NCBI GenBank assembly: GCA_020746995.1
Contig: JAGPXD010000005.1
Location: forward strand, 1,054,001 to 1,118,000
DNA: 64,000 nt
Direction: 5' to 3'
Source: Plectosphaerella cucumerina
Lineage: Eukaryota; Ascomycota; Sordariomycetes; Glomerellales; Plectosphaerellaceae
Each line of letters starts with the position of its first letter. Position 1 is the stretch's first letter. The position numbers and the translations under genes are program-made. Shown piece after piece: positions 10,251-21,715 of this stretch. Under the pieces are notes generated by a model that worked only from the letters and a program-made list of their open reading frames with translations, ran no database searches and was not told the origin of the DNA.

Positions 10251-12538
10251 CTACCACCATGCGCCTCCAATCTCGTCCCCAACCCATGTCCCTTCAATGG
10301 ACATGAATGTGAAAACCATCCGGAAAAGGATTCCATTCCCCTCCCGTGCTGACAAGTTGCCCTGGGCCCTCAACAAGCAGATCACACTTTCTGCTGGATC
10401 ATGATCCGGGGGCCTGGGATTGAATGCCAACTTCGGACCTGCTTCTGAGGAGCAGCTCAAGCTTGGCAATCCTCCCATCTTGAATGATGGTCTTATCTTC
10501 CTGGCCCTGATCCTCATTTCCTGGGCCTTGAGCTTGTCATTCTGCTCTTTGATCTTTTCGTCTTGGGCCTTGTTCTCTCCAACCAGGCGGGCAACCGTGG
10601 CGATGTTCTCACGCTCGTGCATCTGGAGATTGCCAGTCATCTGGAACAGGTTTTGGATGCCGGCATCATTTCTGGCATTGATTTGCTCGGATTGCTGCAT
10701 ACGCGGTTCATGATGGCGAAACCTTGGTTGACGTGTGTCAGCATGACCTTCTGTTGGGCCAGTCTGACTTCGTTTTGGCCGCACTTTGCCTGGACGGCGC
10801 CGAACTGGTTCATGTTTTCGGTGCACTTTATTTTGAGGTCACCGACCTGGTTTTCATTCTCGGCACATTTTGTCAGGAGGGCTTCGACCTGTTTCGTGTT
10901 CTCGGCGCATTTTGCATGGATGGTACCGATGTGGCTCGACTGTGCAGTGGCTGCGGCTTGGTTCTTCGCTTGCACTTCGTTCATCTGACCCAATGTTTGG
11001 CGAAACGTTGCTTGATATCCACGCATGGTTTCCCTGACCATGTCTGTGACGGCGTCTCGAGTGCTGGCGGTCAGAGGCGCATCGACGACAGCGGCGGGCG
11101 CGCCAAGTTGAATAGCAGATCTCTTTTCGCTCAAGCCTGCGATGCTTTGAGGGCCTCCTTCCAGGGCCTCATTGAATGCATCGAGTAGGGCGCGTCGAAG
11201 AGCTTCTTTGGGGGCTTCCATTGGCAGCCCCTCACGCATAGCCGCGTTCAAGCCTTCGATGGCCAGAGGAAGGGTTCTGAGCATGATTGGGTTCATGGCC
11301 GCAAAAAGGTCTGCCTTGGTGATCTCTGGTGTGTCCTGCTGGGAGACTTTCGAAGTCGGAGGAATGGTACCAGTCTCTGCGGTGGATGGATTGGCAGCTT
11401 TGTCTTGCGTTCTAGGAAAAAGTTCTGAAGGCATCTCTGTCTGGGTAGGAAGCTTGGGCGATATAATCATGGGAGGCTTGGCCGGTTGTGGATCGAGAGC
11501 GAATTGAGGAGATGCTGATCTCATGCTTTCGGCTGCGGATGGCTTGCTGGCGACGAACGAAGGAGTTGGCGGAAGAGACGGGGTTTTGAGGTTGTTGTCG
11601 ACAGGATTCCCAGCAGTGAGTGACGGAGCGGACTGACGAGGTGTGAATCCGATGCCTTTGTCCGTGGGATGCCTGGTGGAAAAGGAAGAACCTGGCCCAG
11701 GAGATGTGGATCGAGTGTCTTCACCCGTGGAAAACTTTGCGGCGGTGGAGGCCGCAGCTGCGGAAGTCCTGGCGAGGTTTGAGACTGTGATTGTTTGTAG
11801 AGTCAGGGGCTTGTGACCTTCATTCGTGAGAGGCGAGTTCCGCGGCGAGGAAGATGTCGTCCGCATATCGAGGGAGTTCTCGCCCGACAAAGTTGGGGGA
11901 ACTGGTTCCGCCGAGCGTGGCCTGTCCGAGCTGCACCAAAGAGGCCTGAAAATAGCCAATTGTCTGTCCTCTGGGGCCACACCGGTTGGGTGCAGTACGT
12001 TGGCACTCAGCCGGTCGTGATCGGCCGGGAATGTCATCAGCGGGGAGAGCTGATTCGGTACGGCGATAAGGTCCCGAAGAACTACCAGCTTGCGAAAGCT
12101 CTTGTGAGATATCAGATGTCGTGGAATAGGGCAGCCTAGAGGAACGCTCTGGATGAGGTAGTGGACAAAGATTTCTGTAGTGTGGTGCTTCCGCAGACGA
12201 TCTGAAGCGGGTAGGCTGGACACCAGCCAAGTCTTGCGAAATCTGCAAAAGGTACCCTGATAGCCTATCTTTTCGTCGACAGCCCCCAGGATCCTGCGTG
12301 GGACGACTTTGCGCACGAGTTGGCTGTCGCGAGCGTTTTCCCAGATGCGGGAGAACTCATCGTTGATCTTGCGATCCGTCTCATATCGGTGTGAGGTGCT
12401 TGGGTTCCCCCAGATTGGCGAGTTGGTGGTGGATTTCGCGACCTCCTCGTTGCCAGCAGCGGCCTCTTGTTCGAGCCATTTGTCGAACACGGGGTCTCCA
12501 ATCTCCCAGTCGGAGGAGGAGTCCATGTTGTCGTCCAT
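10251..12538 (-). CDS. Large coiled-coil protein of unknown function
   Basis: Exons are 12538-10748 and 10694-10251; the 53-bp intron (GTCATG..ATGCAG) moves the reading into the frame that continues the coiled coil; 744 aa. I chose ATG 12538 because of its CACCATGGAC context and because a well-formed GTATGT..TTCCAG intron just upstream (about 12540-12605) would be non-coding. ATG 12646 and 12598 are in-frame alternatives. The N-terminal region opens WEIGDPVFDKWLEQ. The middle is Ser/Thr/Pro-rich and probably disordered. Residues about 500-560 are helical. The C-terminal part holds four 14-residue repeats and then a longer coiled coil (NIATVARLVGENKAQDEKIK). The extreme C terminus, after about 10420, may be mis-modelled. 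I do not recognise a family. Confidence 0.6.
10751..10918 (-). repeat. Four tandem 42-bp (14-residue) coiled-coil repeats
   Basis: Consecutive units read HAKCAENTKQVEAL, LTKCAENENQVGDL, KIKCTENMNQFGAV and QAKCGQNEVRLAQQ. Each has Cys at position 4, Asn at 7 and usually Gln at 10, so two heptads per unit. They lie inside the coiled-coil gene. Confidence 0.8.
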
Positions 12539-13450
12539 GGTGTCACCTGGAAGAACGTCAGGACGTTGAAGATGAAAGATGGGTGGCTCATCGCACATGT
12601 CTACATACCTCGGGGAAGCCCTTCTGCTTGAAGGATCTGCTTGCATGAAATGGAGAGGTAGAGGAGTGTAACGCTCTATTTTGGTGTTTTGTGAGAAATG
12701 ACCAGGTGGGGAGGAGGCCAGGGGGAGAGCGTTGTTGTGTTGTTGTGGAGAACGCGAAACTCGTGGGTTGTCCTGCAAGTGGCAAAACAACAATTCTGAA
12801 GGAAAGGAGGGCACGCGTCAAGGTCAAGCATGGCCCCTATCTAGGCAGAGCTTGATCCACCGAGACAACTGATAATAGGCCCTCACGTGCCTCGAAGGGC
12901 AGTGCTTGCCGACGGATGATGGCCAGGTGCGTGGGGAGAGGCAGGTAGGTGTGTCAAGTGGGTGTGAATGGCAGGTGTGTAACTCGCGACGTGATGATCA
13001 GATGATGTTTTGATTCAAAATTTGACGGCAGGCAGCCAGGCATCAGTAATCATCCTGAATGCATGTCAAGCCCACCTCACCCTTAGGTGATGTGCAGCAG
13101 AAAACCTGGTGAATTGCAGACTAGAAATCACAGACTGATCACTACGCCAGTCTTCAGACGTGTGTATCCGCCCATGACCATGCCTGTGGGAGGTCTGGAA
13201 GCCATTTGTATTCTGAAGTGTGACTGTGTGATATCTCGCCCACCATCATCCCGCGTCATCGATAGATTCAAGACCCAAATACCAAATCCCATTTTTGTCT
13301 CTGTGATATCATCCGGCACTTCGTCCTTGTGTTTTGAGTCCCCGGTAATCCTCTCTTCCTTGCTTCAAACGCCTGCCACGATGGAAGATCTGTAGAGCAT
13401 GTCAGTCTTTGGCTTTTGTCAAGAGAAAAACCATCCCCTAGTTTCTTTTC
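12539..13450. other. 5' flank of coiled-coil gene, no other gene seen
   Basis: The first 280 bp are open in the frame of the downstream gene but begin only at a GTG codon, so I read them as leader with a probable intron. From 12830 to 13450 nothing recognisable is present; the plus frame at 13087-13395 has no protein character. Confidence 0.5.
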
Positions 13451-14089
13451 TTAGATCTCACGTCTAATAGTGCCCCAGCATTCTTCATGACAGATGGTGT
13501 CGTCAACTTGGTCGAGCTGGTACCTCAGGGGACTGGGACCTGGAGGTGTAAAGTGGTCAAACCCGCTCGAGCCTCCATCATAAGTGTCTTCCTCCTCCAG
13601 CTCCAGCTTCGAATACGTGTTGCTCTCGATGGGAGGTACAAAGTAGTCAAACCCGCTCGAGCCTCCGTCATAAGTGTCTACCTCTTCAATCTCCCGCATC
13701 GTGTCCGCGTTGCTCTCAATGACAGCTTTCTTCTCCCCAACCAGCTCTCGCAGCCAGTCGCGATCCTCGAGAGCAGTGCAACGCTCCTCGAGGCGGCGGA
13801 TCTCAACATGGACGAATTTGAGCTGTATGTAGAGGTCCTTGTCCAGTTTGTCACGGCGTGCCACAGAAGCCTCGAGTGCCACGGCAGCGCGGCCTTGATT
13901 TCGTCCCTTCTTGCGCAGCATGGCAACAAGGGCTGCGCGGGCGGCGCGGCGATTCTTGAGCATCGCCTTGTGGATGCGGAGGGTCTTTTCGCTGGTGGTC
14001 ATCTTTCGACTGAATAGAAGTGTTTGTGAAGAAGAGGTGAATGGTGGATGAAAACGTGTGTTGTTGAAGCTGGTAGACGGTTCAGACAT
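13451..14089 (-). CDS. Basic / coiled-coil protein with a 30-residue C-terminal repeat
   Basis: Single-exon frame of 212 aa from a true ATG; ATG at the MTTSEKTL position (14002) is an equally possible start and would drop a Ser/Thr/Phe-rich leader. Residues 30-70 are strongly basic (KAMLKNRRAARAALVAMLRKK). Residues 75-130 form a charged coiled coil. The acidic C-terminal third holds two copies of a 30-residue unit starting TYDGGSSGFD. The basic-plus-coil arrangement recalls a bZIP, but the spacing and invariant Asn/Arg of a bZIP are missing. Function unknown. No intron needed. Confidence 0.55.
   Translation of the reverse strand: MSEPSTSFNNTRFHPPFTSSSQTLLFSRKMTTSEKTLRIHKAMLKNRRAARAALVAMLRKKGRNQGRAAVALEASVARRDKLDKDLYIQLKFVHVEIRRLEERCTALEDRDWLRELVGEKKAVIESNADTMREIEEVDTYDGGSSGFDYFVPPIESNTYSKLELEEEDTYDGGSSGFDHFTPPGPSPLRYQLDQVDDTICHEECWGTIRREI
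13550..13694 (-). repeat. 90-bp period direct repeat inside the coiled-coil gene
   Basis: About 55 bp starting at 13550 recur at 13640 with few differences, giving the repeated TYDGGSSGFD block in the protein. The in-frame period of 90 bp (30 codons) suggests a recent internal duplication. Confidence 0.7.
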
Positions 14090-14530
14090 GGGAGCTGGAT
14101 GGAGATGAGAAGAATACGAAGCTTGTTTGGTTTTGCTGTGGAGTAGATGCTGGGGAAACCCGGAAAGTACGAAAATGACCTACCTTACTTCAAAATCGAT
14201 AAAGAAGGAATTGAAAAATTCAACTCCAGCAGGTAGTGCTCCTGCAGTGCTCCTGCCCTGCACTTGCAGCGATGTGCTTCAAGATGTTGTGGTGGACTCA
14301 GGGGCCAGGGTGGGGCACATCTTCTGCAGGAGCCTCATGGCAGTAGCAGAATGAAGAGGTCCTCGTGGACAATTATTCAATTGCACGAGATGTCATAATG
14401 TAAACAAGACCAAGGGCCCTTGCCCGTCATGATGTACCCAAACGCCGCGCATGTCCTTTTCCATCCAACCTTTCACGTATCCGTACATGAGACGCCAAAA
14501 TATGAATCATCCCCGAGGGCTCTGCTCCGT
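14090..14530. other. Intergenic, nothing recognised
   Basis: There are no supported genes. An AGTGCTCCTGC direct repeat occurs at about 14235-14256. Confidence 0.5.
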
Positions 14531-15301
14531 CTATACGACGACCTTGCGAGGCCCCTTTCCCGGGGTTAGCGGAAAGTTGTAGTCTGACTCCCGGCTGTCC
14601 ATTGTGGTCAGGGCGGGCGGAGCGATACCCGGCGTGCGGACACGCGAGCTGTTAGGCGAGGTAGCGTTTCGACCACCGACCAGGGCGAGCATCTCGGGGC
14701 TCCCGCTTCGGGTGCGAATTCGGGGCTTCATCATCAAGCCGCCGTCGCCGCTTGGGCTACGGTGATGGTGGCGGCCAGTATGCTGCCGATCGGGGAGCTC
14801 GAGGCGCGAGTTGATTGTAGTCCAGCGATCGTCGTCGGCGTCACCTACGCGCCAACCGCCAACGCCCTCAAAGTCCCGGTCGAGGCCGACGCTGGGGGCG
14901 AGGCCGATGCCTCCATCGGCGGTGATCGGGGTGGCGGAGCCGATGCTGCCGGCGACGGAAGGACGGCGGGACCCCCGGCGGCGCATGCGAGTCAGGCTGA
15001 GGGTGCGGGAGGAGGAGCTGAAGACGGGCGAGGGCGAGCGGGAGCCTGATTTTGAGGTGGGCGACCCAGTGGTGGAGATCTTGCCAGGCAGGGCGCGGTA
15101 TGGGGATTGGCGTTTGCGGGTGCGGAAAGAGAGGTATGAGGGGACGAGGGCGAGGGCGAGGTCGGTATAGACCAGTATGACTCGGAAGATGAGGACAGTG
15201 AAGGCGACAGTTGTTGTGACGCCGGCGAAGATGGCGAGAGGGATTGTGCAGAGGAAGAGGAAGGGCACGATGACGATGTAGGCCGGGTTGAGGACGGCCA
15301 T
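14531..15301 (-). CDS. Membrane-anchored protein with disordered tail, unknown function
   Basis: Single exon of 256 aa from a clear ATG. Residues about 7-33 (AYIVIVPFLFLCTIPLAIFA) and 34-56 (VAFTVLIFRVILVYTDLALAL) are two hydrophobic segments, so the protein is probably a hairpin or two-pass membrane protein. From residue 60 onwards it is Ser/Arg/Pro-rich with RXXS-like sites (RRRGSRRPS), as in regulated cytoplasmic tails. The end is SDYNFPLTPGKGPRKVVV. I do not recognise a family. The gene has a very long, gene-poor upstream region. Confidence 0.6.
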   Translation of the reverse strand: MAVLNPAYIVIVPFLFLCTIPLAIFAGVTTTVAFTVLIFRVILVYTDLALALVPSYLSFRTRKRQSPYRALPGKISTTGSPTSKSGSRSPSPVFSSSSRTLSLTRMRRRGSRRPSVAGSIGSATPITADGGIGLAPSVGLDRDFEGVGGWRVGDADDDRWTTINSRLELPDRQHTGRHHHRSPSGDGGLMMKPRIRTRSGSPEMLALVGGRNATSPNSSRVRTPGIAPPALTTMDSRESDYNFPLTPGKGPRKVVV

Positions 15302-17633
15302 GACGGCGGTCGGCGAGGTAGAGGGGGGTCGCTTCCCCTGGTGGTGTGGTGTGTCTTGTGGTTTGTTTGTCGTGGTTGTCGTCAGCCGAGCTCAAGCTGT
15401 GGGCTTGCCGTCGACAGCGACATGTACCGGTCGGCGGCGCCCGTGGGCGGAAGGAGAAGCTCGGGTCGGGGGGTCTGGTGTGTCGTTTTGTCGTTTGAGG
15501 CCGAGACAAAGGACGCCCAGCTCAAGGACGGTGGATGGAGGCTGAACGTCCTGTGATGTTGATGGTGGCAGGTGGACGGACGTTTGGTGTCGAGGAGGCG
15601 AAAGATGTGGATGTGGAGCGGGGAGAGGTTCGGGAGGGTCGTCAGATCGGGGTCGTGGGGATGGTCCCGAGGGCGGGGACGTGGATGGACTTGTGGAGGG
15701 CCCGGGGTCATGTCTCCTAAATGAAGAAGAGGGGAAGCTCGGCGTGGTGGCGCCAGCAATGAGCCATCTCAGACGGCGATGGTGTGGTTGTCGGCGGACG
15801 GATTGGACGATGCACGGGCAGCGGGCGAGTCGGGAGTCGGAAAGAGAGGGAGAGAAGAAGAGTTGCAACGGGAGGGAGGGACGCCCAGCCAACTGGATGG
15901 ACGGGACGGAAGGGACGACCTGACTTTGGAGGTTGAGCTAACGCGATGGGCTTGGCGGCGAGGCACGTCGACGATAAGGGGAGCTTTCACATGCCAGGCA
16001 AAAGCAGAAGGAAGGAGAGACCGAGACCCTTGGGAGGGCAGCAAGGGCAGGTACCTGCACAGTGATGAACAGTGGGAAGGGACGGATTCGCGACGCCCGC
16101 CCCGATCGGGAGTCGCGTGCAGAAGAAGCGCTGCACACTGCACGCAAGCTGCGACGCTGATCAGCCACTGAAGGCGAAACGTTTCCTGCGCGTCCCGTCG
16201 CTATCGGCACTTGTCATTCTCCAGTCCCGGCCCCTGGGAGCTCTGCGAGTCGTCAATCCAGCACCGAGGCAAGTCAACTGTTTGCGATTGAAGTCATTCG
16301 ATTGACTGACATGTGGCTCTTGTCGGCCAGAAATCATGCACAGGCGAGTGACTCAATTGCCCGCTGGCCTACCAATAACTCTACCCAAACACAGTCCATT
16401 CCGACGGCGGACGCAAACGCCAGCGCTACAGGTGGTACAGCCTCCCACTACCCCGGATTCCTCCAAATGAGGGTCCAGCCCTCTGCCGCCCCGGCCAACT
16501 CGACGATCCCTCTCCAGGCCTGGTCCCTGGCCCCAACGACGCGCCGGCGCAAACTCAAGCACCCACGGAACGTCAAAGCACAACGCCGCTCAGACGGGGT
16601 AAACCGGATGCCACCTCTCCTCTCCCTTCCTCACCCGCCCTGGTGCCTCTCCTGGGGCTTGCAGGTGCTCACAACTTGAACATCCTCTCAGCTTCTCGCT
16701 GTCTGTCAGCGGCCGGAGCACCCCTAGCTCCCGGGTCCCGGCTGCTCGTTTCCATCCCCTCCCTTGCGTCCGAGAACCGAACCGATTCTGGACTGCCCAG
16801 CCGCCGCAGGGGACACTTTCCGTCATCGTGCCTTTCCGTCGTCCGCCCTTGGGGGCCAAGGGGCTACCCATCTTCGATCTGTTGATCCCCTGGTTTCCTC
16901 TTTTTCAGCCGCTGCTGATCACCGGCGGCACGGGTCTGAAAACTTCCGTTCAAAGGGGCAAAGGGGCTGGTCACTGGCGGGGAAGCCCAGACCTTCTCGG
17001 TGGTACAGTGCGGCGCGCCAAGGGGAGCACACGGTGGGTTGACTCACGGACAAAAACTCCATGACTGACACGATTGCCCGTTCTCGCTTCGACTGGCCGC
17101 TGAAACAGAATCACGGGGGATGATGTAATGAGCGGGGCCTCGGCTTCTTGGTATAATGTTCAGCTTCACGGAACTATCGACGTCTTCTAGAACTCGCGCC
17201 AACGCAGCAGTCGGTCAGCACGCCATCTGTCGAGCTGGATCACATCGCCGGATCTGGGGTTGCTTATCACGGATGGCTCATCACGATGGTTGGAAAGCAT
17301 GTGCTTATCCATTGCAGCTTAGGTTCTGTTTCTGTTTTCACTTGCATTTTCCGCGTCTAGTCTACCAATTCTATGTCGATGCTCAGAACCTGCTGAGCCT
17401 GTTCCGTTCCCGATGATCAACCTGTAGTCCCAAACCCTCGCCTCTTGTGACTCTATGACAGTACTCAAGGAAAAGCTGTTAACCCCGGAGAGAACCTAGC
17501 GCAGTTCCCTAGGCAGTCCAAAGTGCTGGCGCTCCGAAGTGACGCGGGATTCATGCACGCGAGCCCTATGACGGGCCCGCTCCAGCACCGGGTCCTCAGA
17601 TGTAGCCGGATTTCCGACCTGCGGAGTCCATAG
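15302..17633. other. 2.3 kb gene-poor region
   Basis: The portion next to the membrane-protein gene (15302-15900) is pyrimidine-rich on the coding strand, as long fungal leaders often are, and its open frames are low-complexity Pro/Arg/His translations. I see no supported gene between 15900 and 17633. A long, controlled upstream region is possible but unproved. Confidence 0.45.
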
Positions 17634-18166
17634 CTAATGGCCCGGAGACGTGGCTGGCGACTGAGGGGCCGGGGTAGACTCGGGGGTCGACATCGGCGTA
17701 GTGAACGGCCCACGGCGGCGCTCGTTCTCGGCCTCCAGCACGAGAAGACGCTCCAGCATCTCGGCCTCCTTGTGCTGCTGAACCTTTGCAATCATCTTGA
17801 CAACCTCGACCATATCACGACGCAGCTCGGCGTTCATGACCTGCAGGTTCTTCTTGATGTTGTCATCTTGGTGGGCCGCAAGAAGATCGACGTAGTCGAC
17901 CAGGTCCTCGACGGTTGAGGCTCTTCGACAACGGGCATGGTAGCCGTGGTGTTGGGCCAGCAGTTGTCGAAGTCGAGAAGAATGTTGCGAGCTTCGTCGA
18001 CGACGTCGGCCCAGTTGGGGGGCTTGGTCGTGCTGGGACCGGAAATGAGAGGGGTGTTCATGGCTTCGGCGAGCATGGCCTCGAGGGCCTCCTGAGTTCC
18101 GTGGCGGAAGGTCAGAATGGGCTCGGAGGATGAGGGGGTAGGAGATCCACTAGGGGACATGGACAT
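17634..18166 (-). pseudogene. Small Ser/Pro and coiled-coil gene broken by one frameshift
   Basis: From ATG 18166 the frame reads an N-terminal Ser/Pro region, then a helical NWADVVDEARNILLDFDNCW segment. At about 17911-17922 the frame shifts by one, and the downstream frame continues coherently with DLVDYVDLLAAHQDDN, then a long charged coiled coil (KMIAKVQQHKEAEMLERLL) to the stop at 17634. No GT..AG intron of usable size bridges the two frames. A single missing base in the GAGCCTCAACC context would explain it: either a recent mutation or a sequencing error. About 177 codons in total. Function unknown. Confidence 0.55.
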
Positions 18167-18999
18167 GTTGATGGTGTGGTGTTGAGGTAGTGGTTTAGTT
18201 GATAGTAGTTGATGATGTGATTTGACGATTTGATGCGAGAAAATCCCGTCAATATATAGATTCATGATGTGATTTCATTGAAATGAGTCCACTCGAAGTG
18301 AATCCTACGATCATGGCTGTATAAGGCACACAAGTGATGTTACTTGGGTTGTTTGCTAGTTTCATGAATCAGTCGATGCCCAGTCACTCCTGTTACACGA
18401 CCATGACCATGAATCTCGAACCATTTCATCTGTTTAGTTCCCTGCTCAGCTGTTACATTCGGCTCATGTTCAACATCGCTGGTTGGTCTGAGGTGGCTGA
18501 GAGAAGGCCCCGGCACCTCAGACGAAGGTCGGGCTCTTTGCTGGTTGAGCCAACGAGTCCTCAGCATATCTGGCAGCAATCGAATAGACTTGCATTTCGG
18601 ATTCAGTCGGGTTGATTCAGGATTCAATCATGATCGTAAAATGTGTCTCTAACAATGACTGTGCTCAAACCAAGGTCATTGGCCACAACTGGCACAACAT
18701 GGAAGACAAAGAGGCAATCAAGAGGTGGACCATCTAATGTGCTCACATAACTGAAAGACAGTTGTGGTGATTAATTGACCAATGGCAGAGCCACGCGTGG
18801 CATCGTCCTGAATACACAGCACCCGGTTGTGGGGCACAAACGACGGGATTGCCGCATCGAATGCCGGTGATGTTAGCGCCGTCGGCATAGGACCACGGGA
18901 ATGTCGGGGTAAAGACATATCCTCCATTGTGCGGAGTGAACCACAATGCTATAAACAGCATCGTCTCCTTCGTCCGACTCCAAAATCGGTTTTGCAACA
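18167..18999. other. Intergenic, nothing recognised
   Basis: Holds the promoters of the leftward broken gene and the rightward monooxygenase. A TATATA occurs at about 18253. No supported genes. Confidence 0.5.
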
Positions 19000-20502
19000 A
19001 TGGCTTACATGGCCTACGCAACATTGGGACCAGAGAGCTTCAAGATGACCAGCTTCACAGTTTTCAATCCAGACGTGGCGCGCTTGGAGATCGCCATCGT
19101 GGGTGCCGGTGGGTCTCTCGCTTGGCAAAGTATGCTCAAAACTTACTGGAGACAGGCATGGGAGGACTCGTGTCGGCACTAAGTCTGGCCAGAAAAGGGT
19201 TCAAGAATGTCCACGTATACGAAGCTGCTCGCGACCTCGGGTTCGTTGGTGCCGGCATCCAACTGGCTCCCAACTTGGTTCGCATCCTCAGCCGACTTGG
19301 TTGTTGGGAAGCAATTGAAAGCGAGGCCACCGAAATCCTCGAGACGAGCATCCGAGGTTGGAAGCAACACCTATGCCTCCCACCAGCTAATTCAAGACTG
19401 ACTGTTGGCAGATGGGACGACGGATCAAGAGCTCACCCATGTCCACATGCCGGACATTCGCAAAAAGTATGGCTATCCCCACTGCACTGGACACCGCGCG
19501 TCCCTCGCAGGCGGGTTGTACAGCACGTGTCAAAAGGAGGAGGCCATCACCTTTCATTTCGACCAGACCCTCGAGAGCGTCGACTCGTTCTCCCCTCAGG
19601 CGACGATGCAATTTCGGAGCAGGTCCGGAGCCACATCAAAATTCACGGCAGACATTCTCATCGCAGCAGATGGTATCAAGTCCATCGCACGCGCAGCAAT
19701 CCTGACCCAGCTTGGATTAGCAATGGAAACAGAGGACACCGGGCAAGCAGCCTACCGAATCATGCTGCCTCGCGAGAAGATGGCCTCGGACCCGGAGATG
19801 CTGGCCCTTCTCGACGGCAATCAGGTGACACGGTGGATAGGGGAAAAGCGGCACTGGATTTGCTATCCGATCGCCGGTCGACGTATCTACAACATGAGCT
19901 CCATCCAACCCGATAAGAACTTTGCGGAAGCACCCTCAGCGACATACACGACGAAAGGCTCCAAGGATACTATGCTTCAGGTCTTTTCCGATTTCTGCCC
20001 TATGGTCCAGCGTCTGCTTTCTCTCGCCCCCGAAGGTGAGGTTTGTGAGTGGAAGCTGCGCGTCCACAAACCCCTGCCGACATGGTCCCACGGCGCCGTC
20101 ACCCTCATGGGCGACGCGTGCCATCCGACGCTACCGCACCTCAACCAGGGCGCGGCGCAGGCGGTCGAAGATGCGGCCGTGCTCGCCGAGGTTCTCGCAA
20201 GGGCTCCTAACGCGCGACCAGAGACGATGAACCGGTGCTTCAAGGTGTACGAGGCTCTTAGAAAAGAAAGAGTGACTACCCTCGTGGATTTGGCGGCGCT
20301 ATCCGGCCGAGCCTTGCATCTCGGCGCGGGAAAGGAAAAGGAGGCGCGTGACAAGACGTTTCAAGAGGCTAAGGGGGGTAAGGGGAAAGTACCGGACAAG
20401 TGGGCGTCGCCAGAGGTGCAGCAGATGATCTATTCGCACGACTGTGTGAAAGTTGCGGCGGATGAGTTTGACCGGCTGTACTCTGAGGTGAGCAGGGGTT
20501 AG
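19000..20502 (+). CDS. FAD-dependent monooxygenase, salicylate-hydroxylase type
   Basis: This is a group A flavin monooxygenase, likely an aromatic hydroxylase. Exons 19000-19108, 19156-19356 and 19412-20502 give 466 aa, and the introns (47 and 55 bp) restore all motifs. The Rossmann GXGXXG motif is created across the first splice (IVGAG joined to MGGLVSAL), followed by the acidic residue of VHVYEAA. The DG motif is ILIAADGIKS and the second FAD motif is GDACHPTLPHLNQGAAQAVEDA. In-frame ATGs at 19009 and 19045 are alternative starts; MTSFTVFNPDVARLEIAIVG looks the most natural N terminus. Substrate is not predictable. No clear cluster partner is adjacent. Confidence 0.8.
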
Positions 20503-20749
20503 GGCGACCGATACTGGCTAGTCTTACTCGTGATAATGCGAAGGTTCATTGAGGCGTGTGACTTATCCGTTCCGAGTCATGGTCGCCGAGCAGGAGCCGC
20601 GTGCATTTTTACATCGTGACAACCTTACCTGTGTGAAACAAGGCAATATTATGTGTTTATCAGTACGTACCGCCGGCAACTATGCCTTCCACCACGCCAG
20701 GCCTCTCACGATCACCTAGTCAGCACCGTTATTATATTCTACCCAGCTG
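20503..20749. other. 3' flank of the monooxygenase gene
   Basis: No supported genes. From about 20640 the DNA becomes rich in TpA, grading into the decayed gene that follows. Confidence 0.45.
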
Positions 20750-21715
20750 GTTGTCTTCTACACTGGTATAGCTAACACGAATGAGGATAGCCTGTTCAGG
20801 CAGATTCTCTATTCCTATTCGAGCGATTTGCAGACCGATTGGAAGCCCGAGTGCTATCCAATTGGCGACGAGGTGCTCGAGATCAGCCAGTCGATCGCCG
20901 AAGAGGAAGGGCTTCTACTAGTTACATACCACAACTATATGTACTCACCTGGCCTTTATTGCCCGGACGCGTGGGGAATAGTCGGCGTCGCCTCTTACAA
21001 AGACGGGAGCCTGAACGGAAACGGTACCTTTGCTTCGAATAGTATCCGTAGTCTTGGTTACTTTCCCGAAGATTAAGAGATAGTACTTCCGACCCCGACG
21101 AGAAACCTTGCCGTTAACGCCCTGACCTCCGTCCTGGATCCCACCAAGACGGCCATTATCTGTTACCCAAGGTACGTAGTCTAATTCCTCTTACCCTTAG
21201 GAAATTACTAGTAACTAATCCTGTAACTGTAGCGGCTTCAACGCTTACCCGGTAAGCAGCTGTTTTCCTTATAAGAGTCTATCCGTGCTGTCGAGTAGCA
21301 CCCTCGGTATGTACCGGTACGACTTTATAGACTTGGAGATAACAACCGCCACGAATATATTTGAGTACTTTGGCGCTATGATTACGGAGACCCTAGGATT
21401 TACTGTCACCCCTACTAACGCCGCGGCCGAAGTTATAACTTTAACCTCCACCGTTACTATAGACGTATCTAGCCTTCCTGTTGAAATTTGTATATACTCA
21501 GCTACCCCGGCCCCGTCCCAGGCGGCTATGGAATATACTGCTTTGCTCTCCCTCGTCAATAGCGCCGAGAACGACGAGGGGGAGGGCGGTGAGAGCTTTG
21601 CGGAGGGGACAGGGGGCGGTAGTGGGAATGGGAGAGTGACGCGTAGCAGTTGCGGCCAACTATGTCTTGGATTGCCGGCACGGCCGCGCTTCTGTGGGCC
21701 GTATGTTTCGTGACC
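20750..21715 (+). pseudogene. Decayed secreted / membrane-anchored cell-surface protein gene
   Basis: Patches read as one protein but with stops and frame changes. A first block (about 20770-21075) holds SDLQTDWKPECYP, the YYSPG-like MYSPGLYCPDAWG and SNSIRSLGYFPED. A second block (about 21080-21250) holds NALTSVLDPTKTAIICYP. A third (21285-21713) holds Thr/Ser-rich sequence with VTLTSTVTIDVSS. The order resembles a widespread fungal family of extracellular proteins with a CYPXXXD..YYSPGXXCPXGW core, a Thr-rich stalk and a C-terminal membrane anchor (from memory, not searched). The anchor region is out of frame. TpA-rich changes suggest RIP or related decay. Confidence 0.5.

Noticed and set aside
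12539..12814. N-terminal extension of the coiled-coil gene
   Set aside because: The open frame to 12814 begins only at GTG, looks like translated leader, and contains a well-formed intron with GTATGT donor; the strongest start context is at 12538.
15392..15892. Long minus-strand frame upstream of the membrane protein
   Set aside because: Pro/Arg/His/Ser low-complexity translation typical of a pyrimidine-rich leader; no domain.
18927..19916. Single long plus frame across the monooxygenase
   Set aside because: It mixes exon 2 with intron and out-of-frame DNA; the three-exon model explains all flavin motifs.
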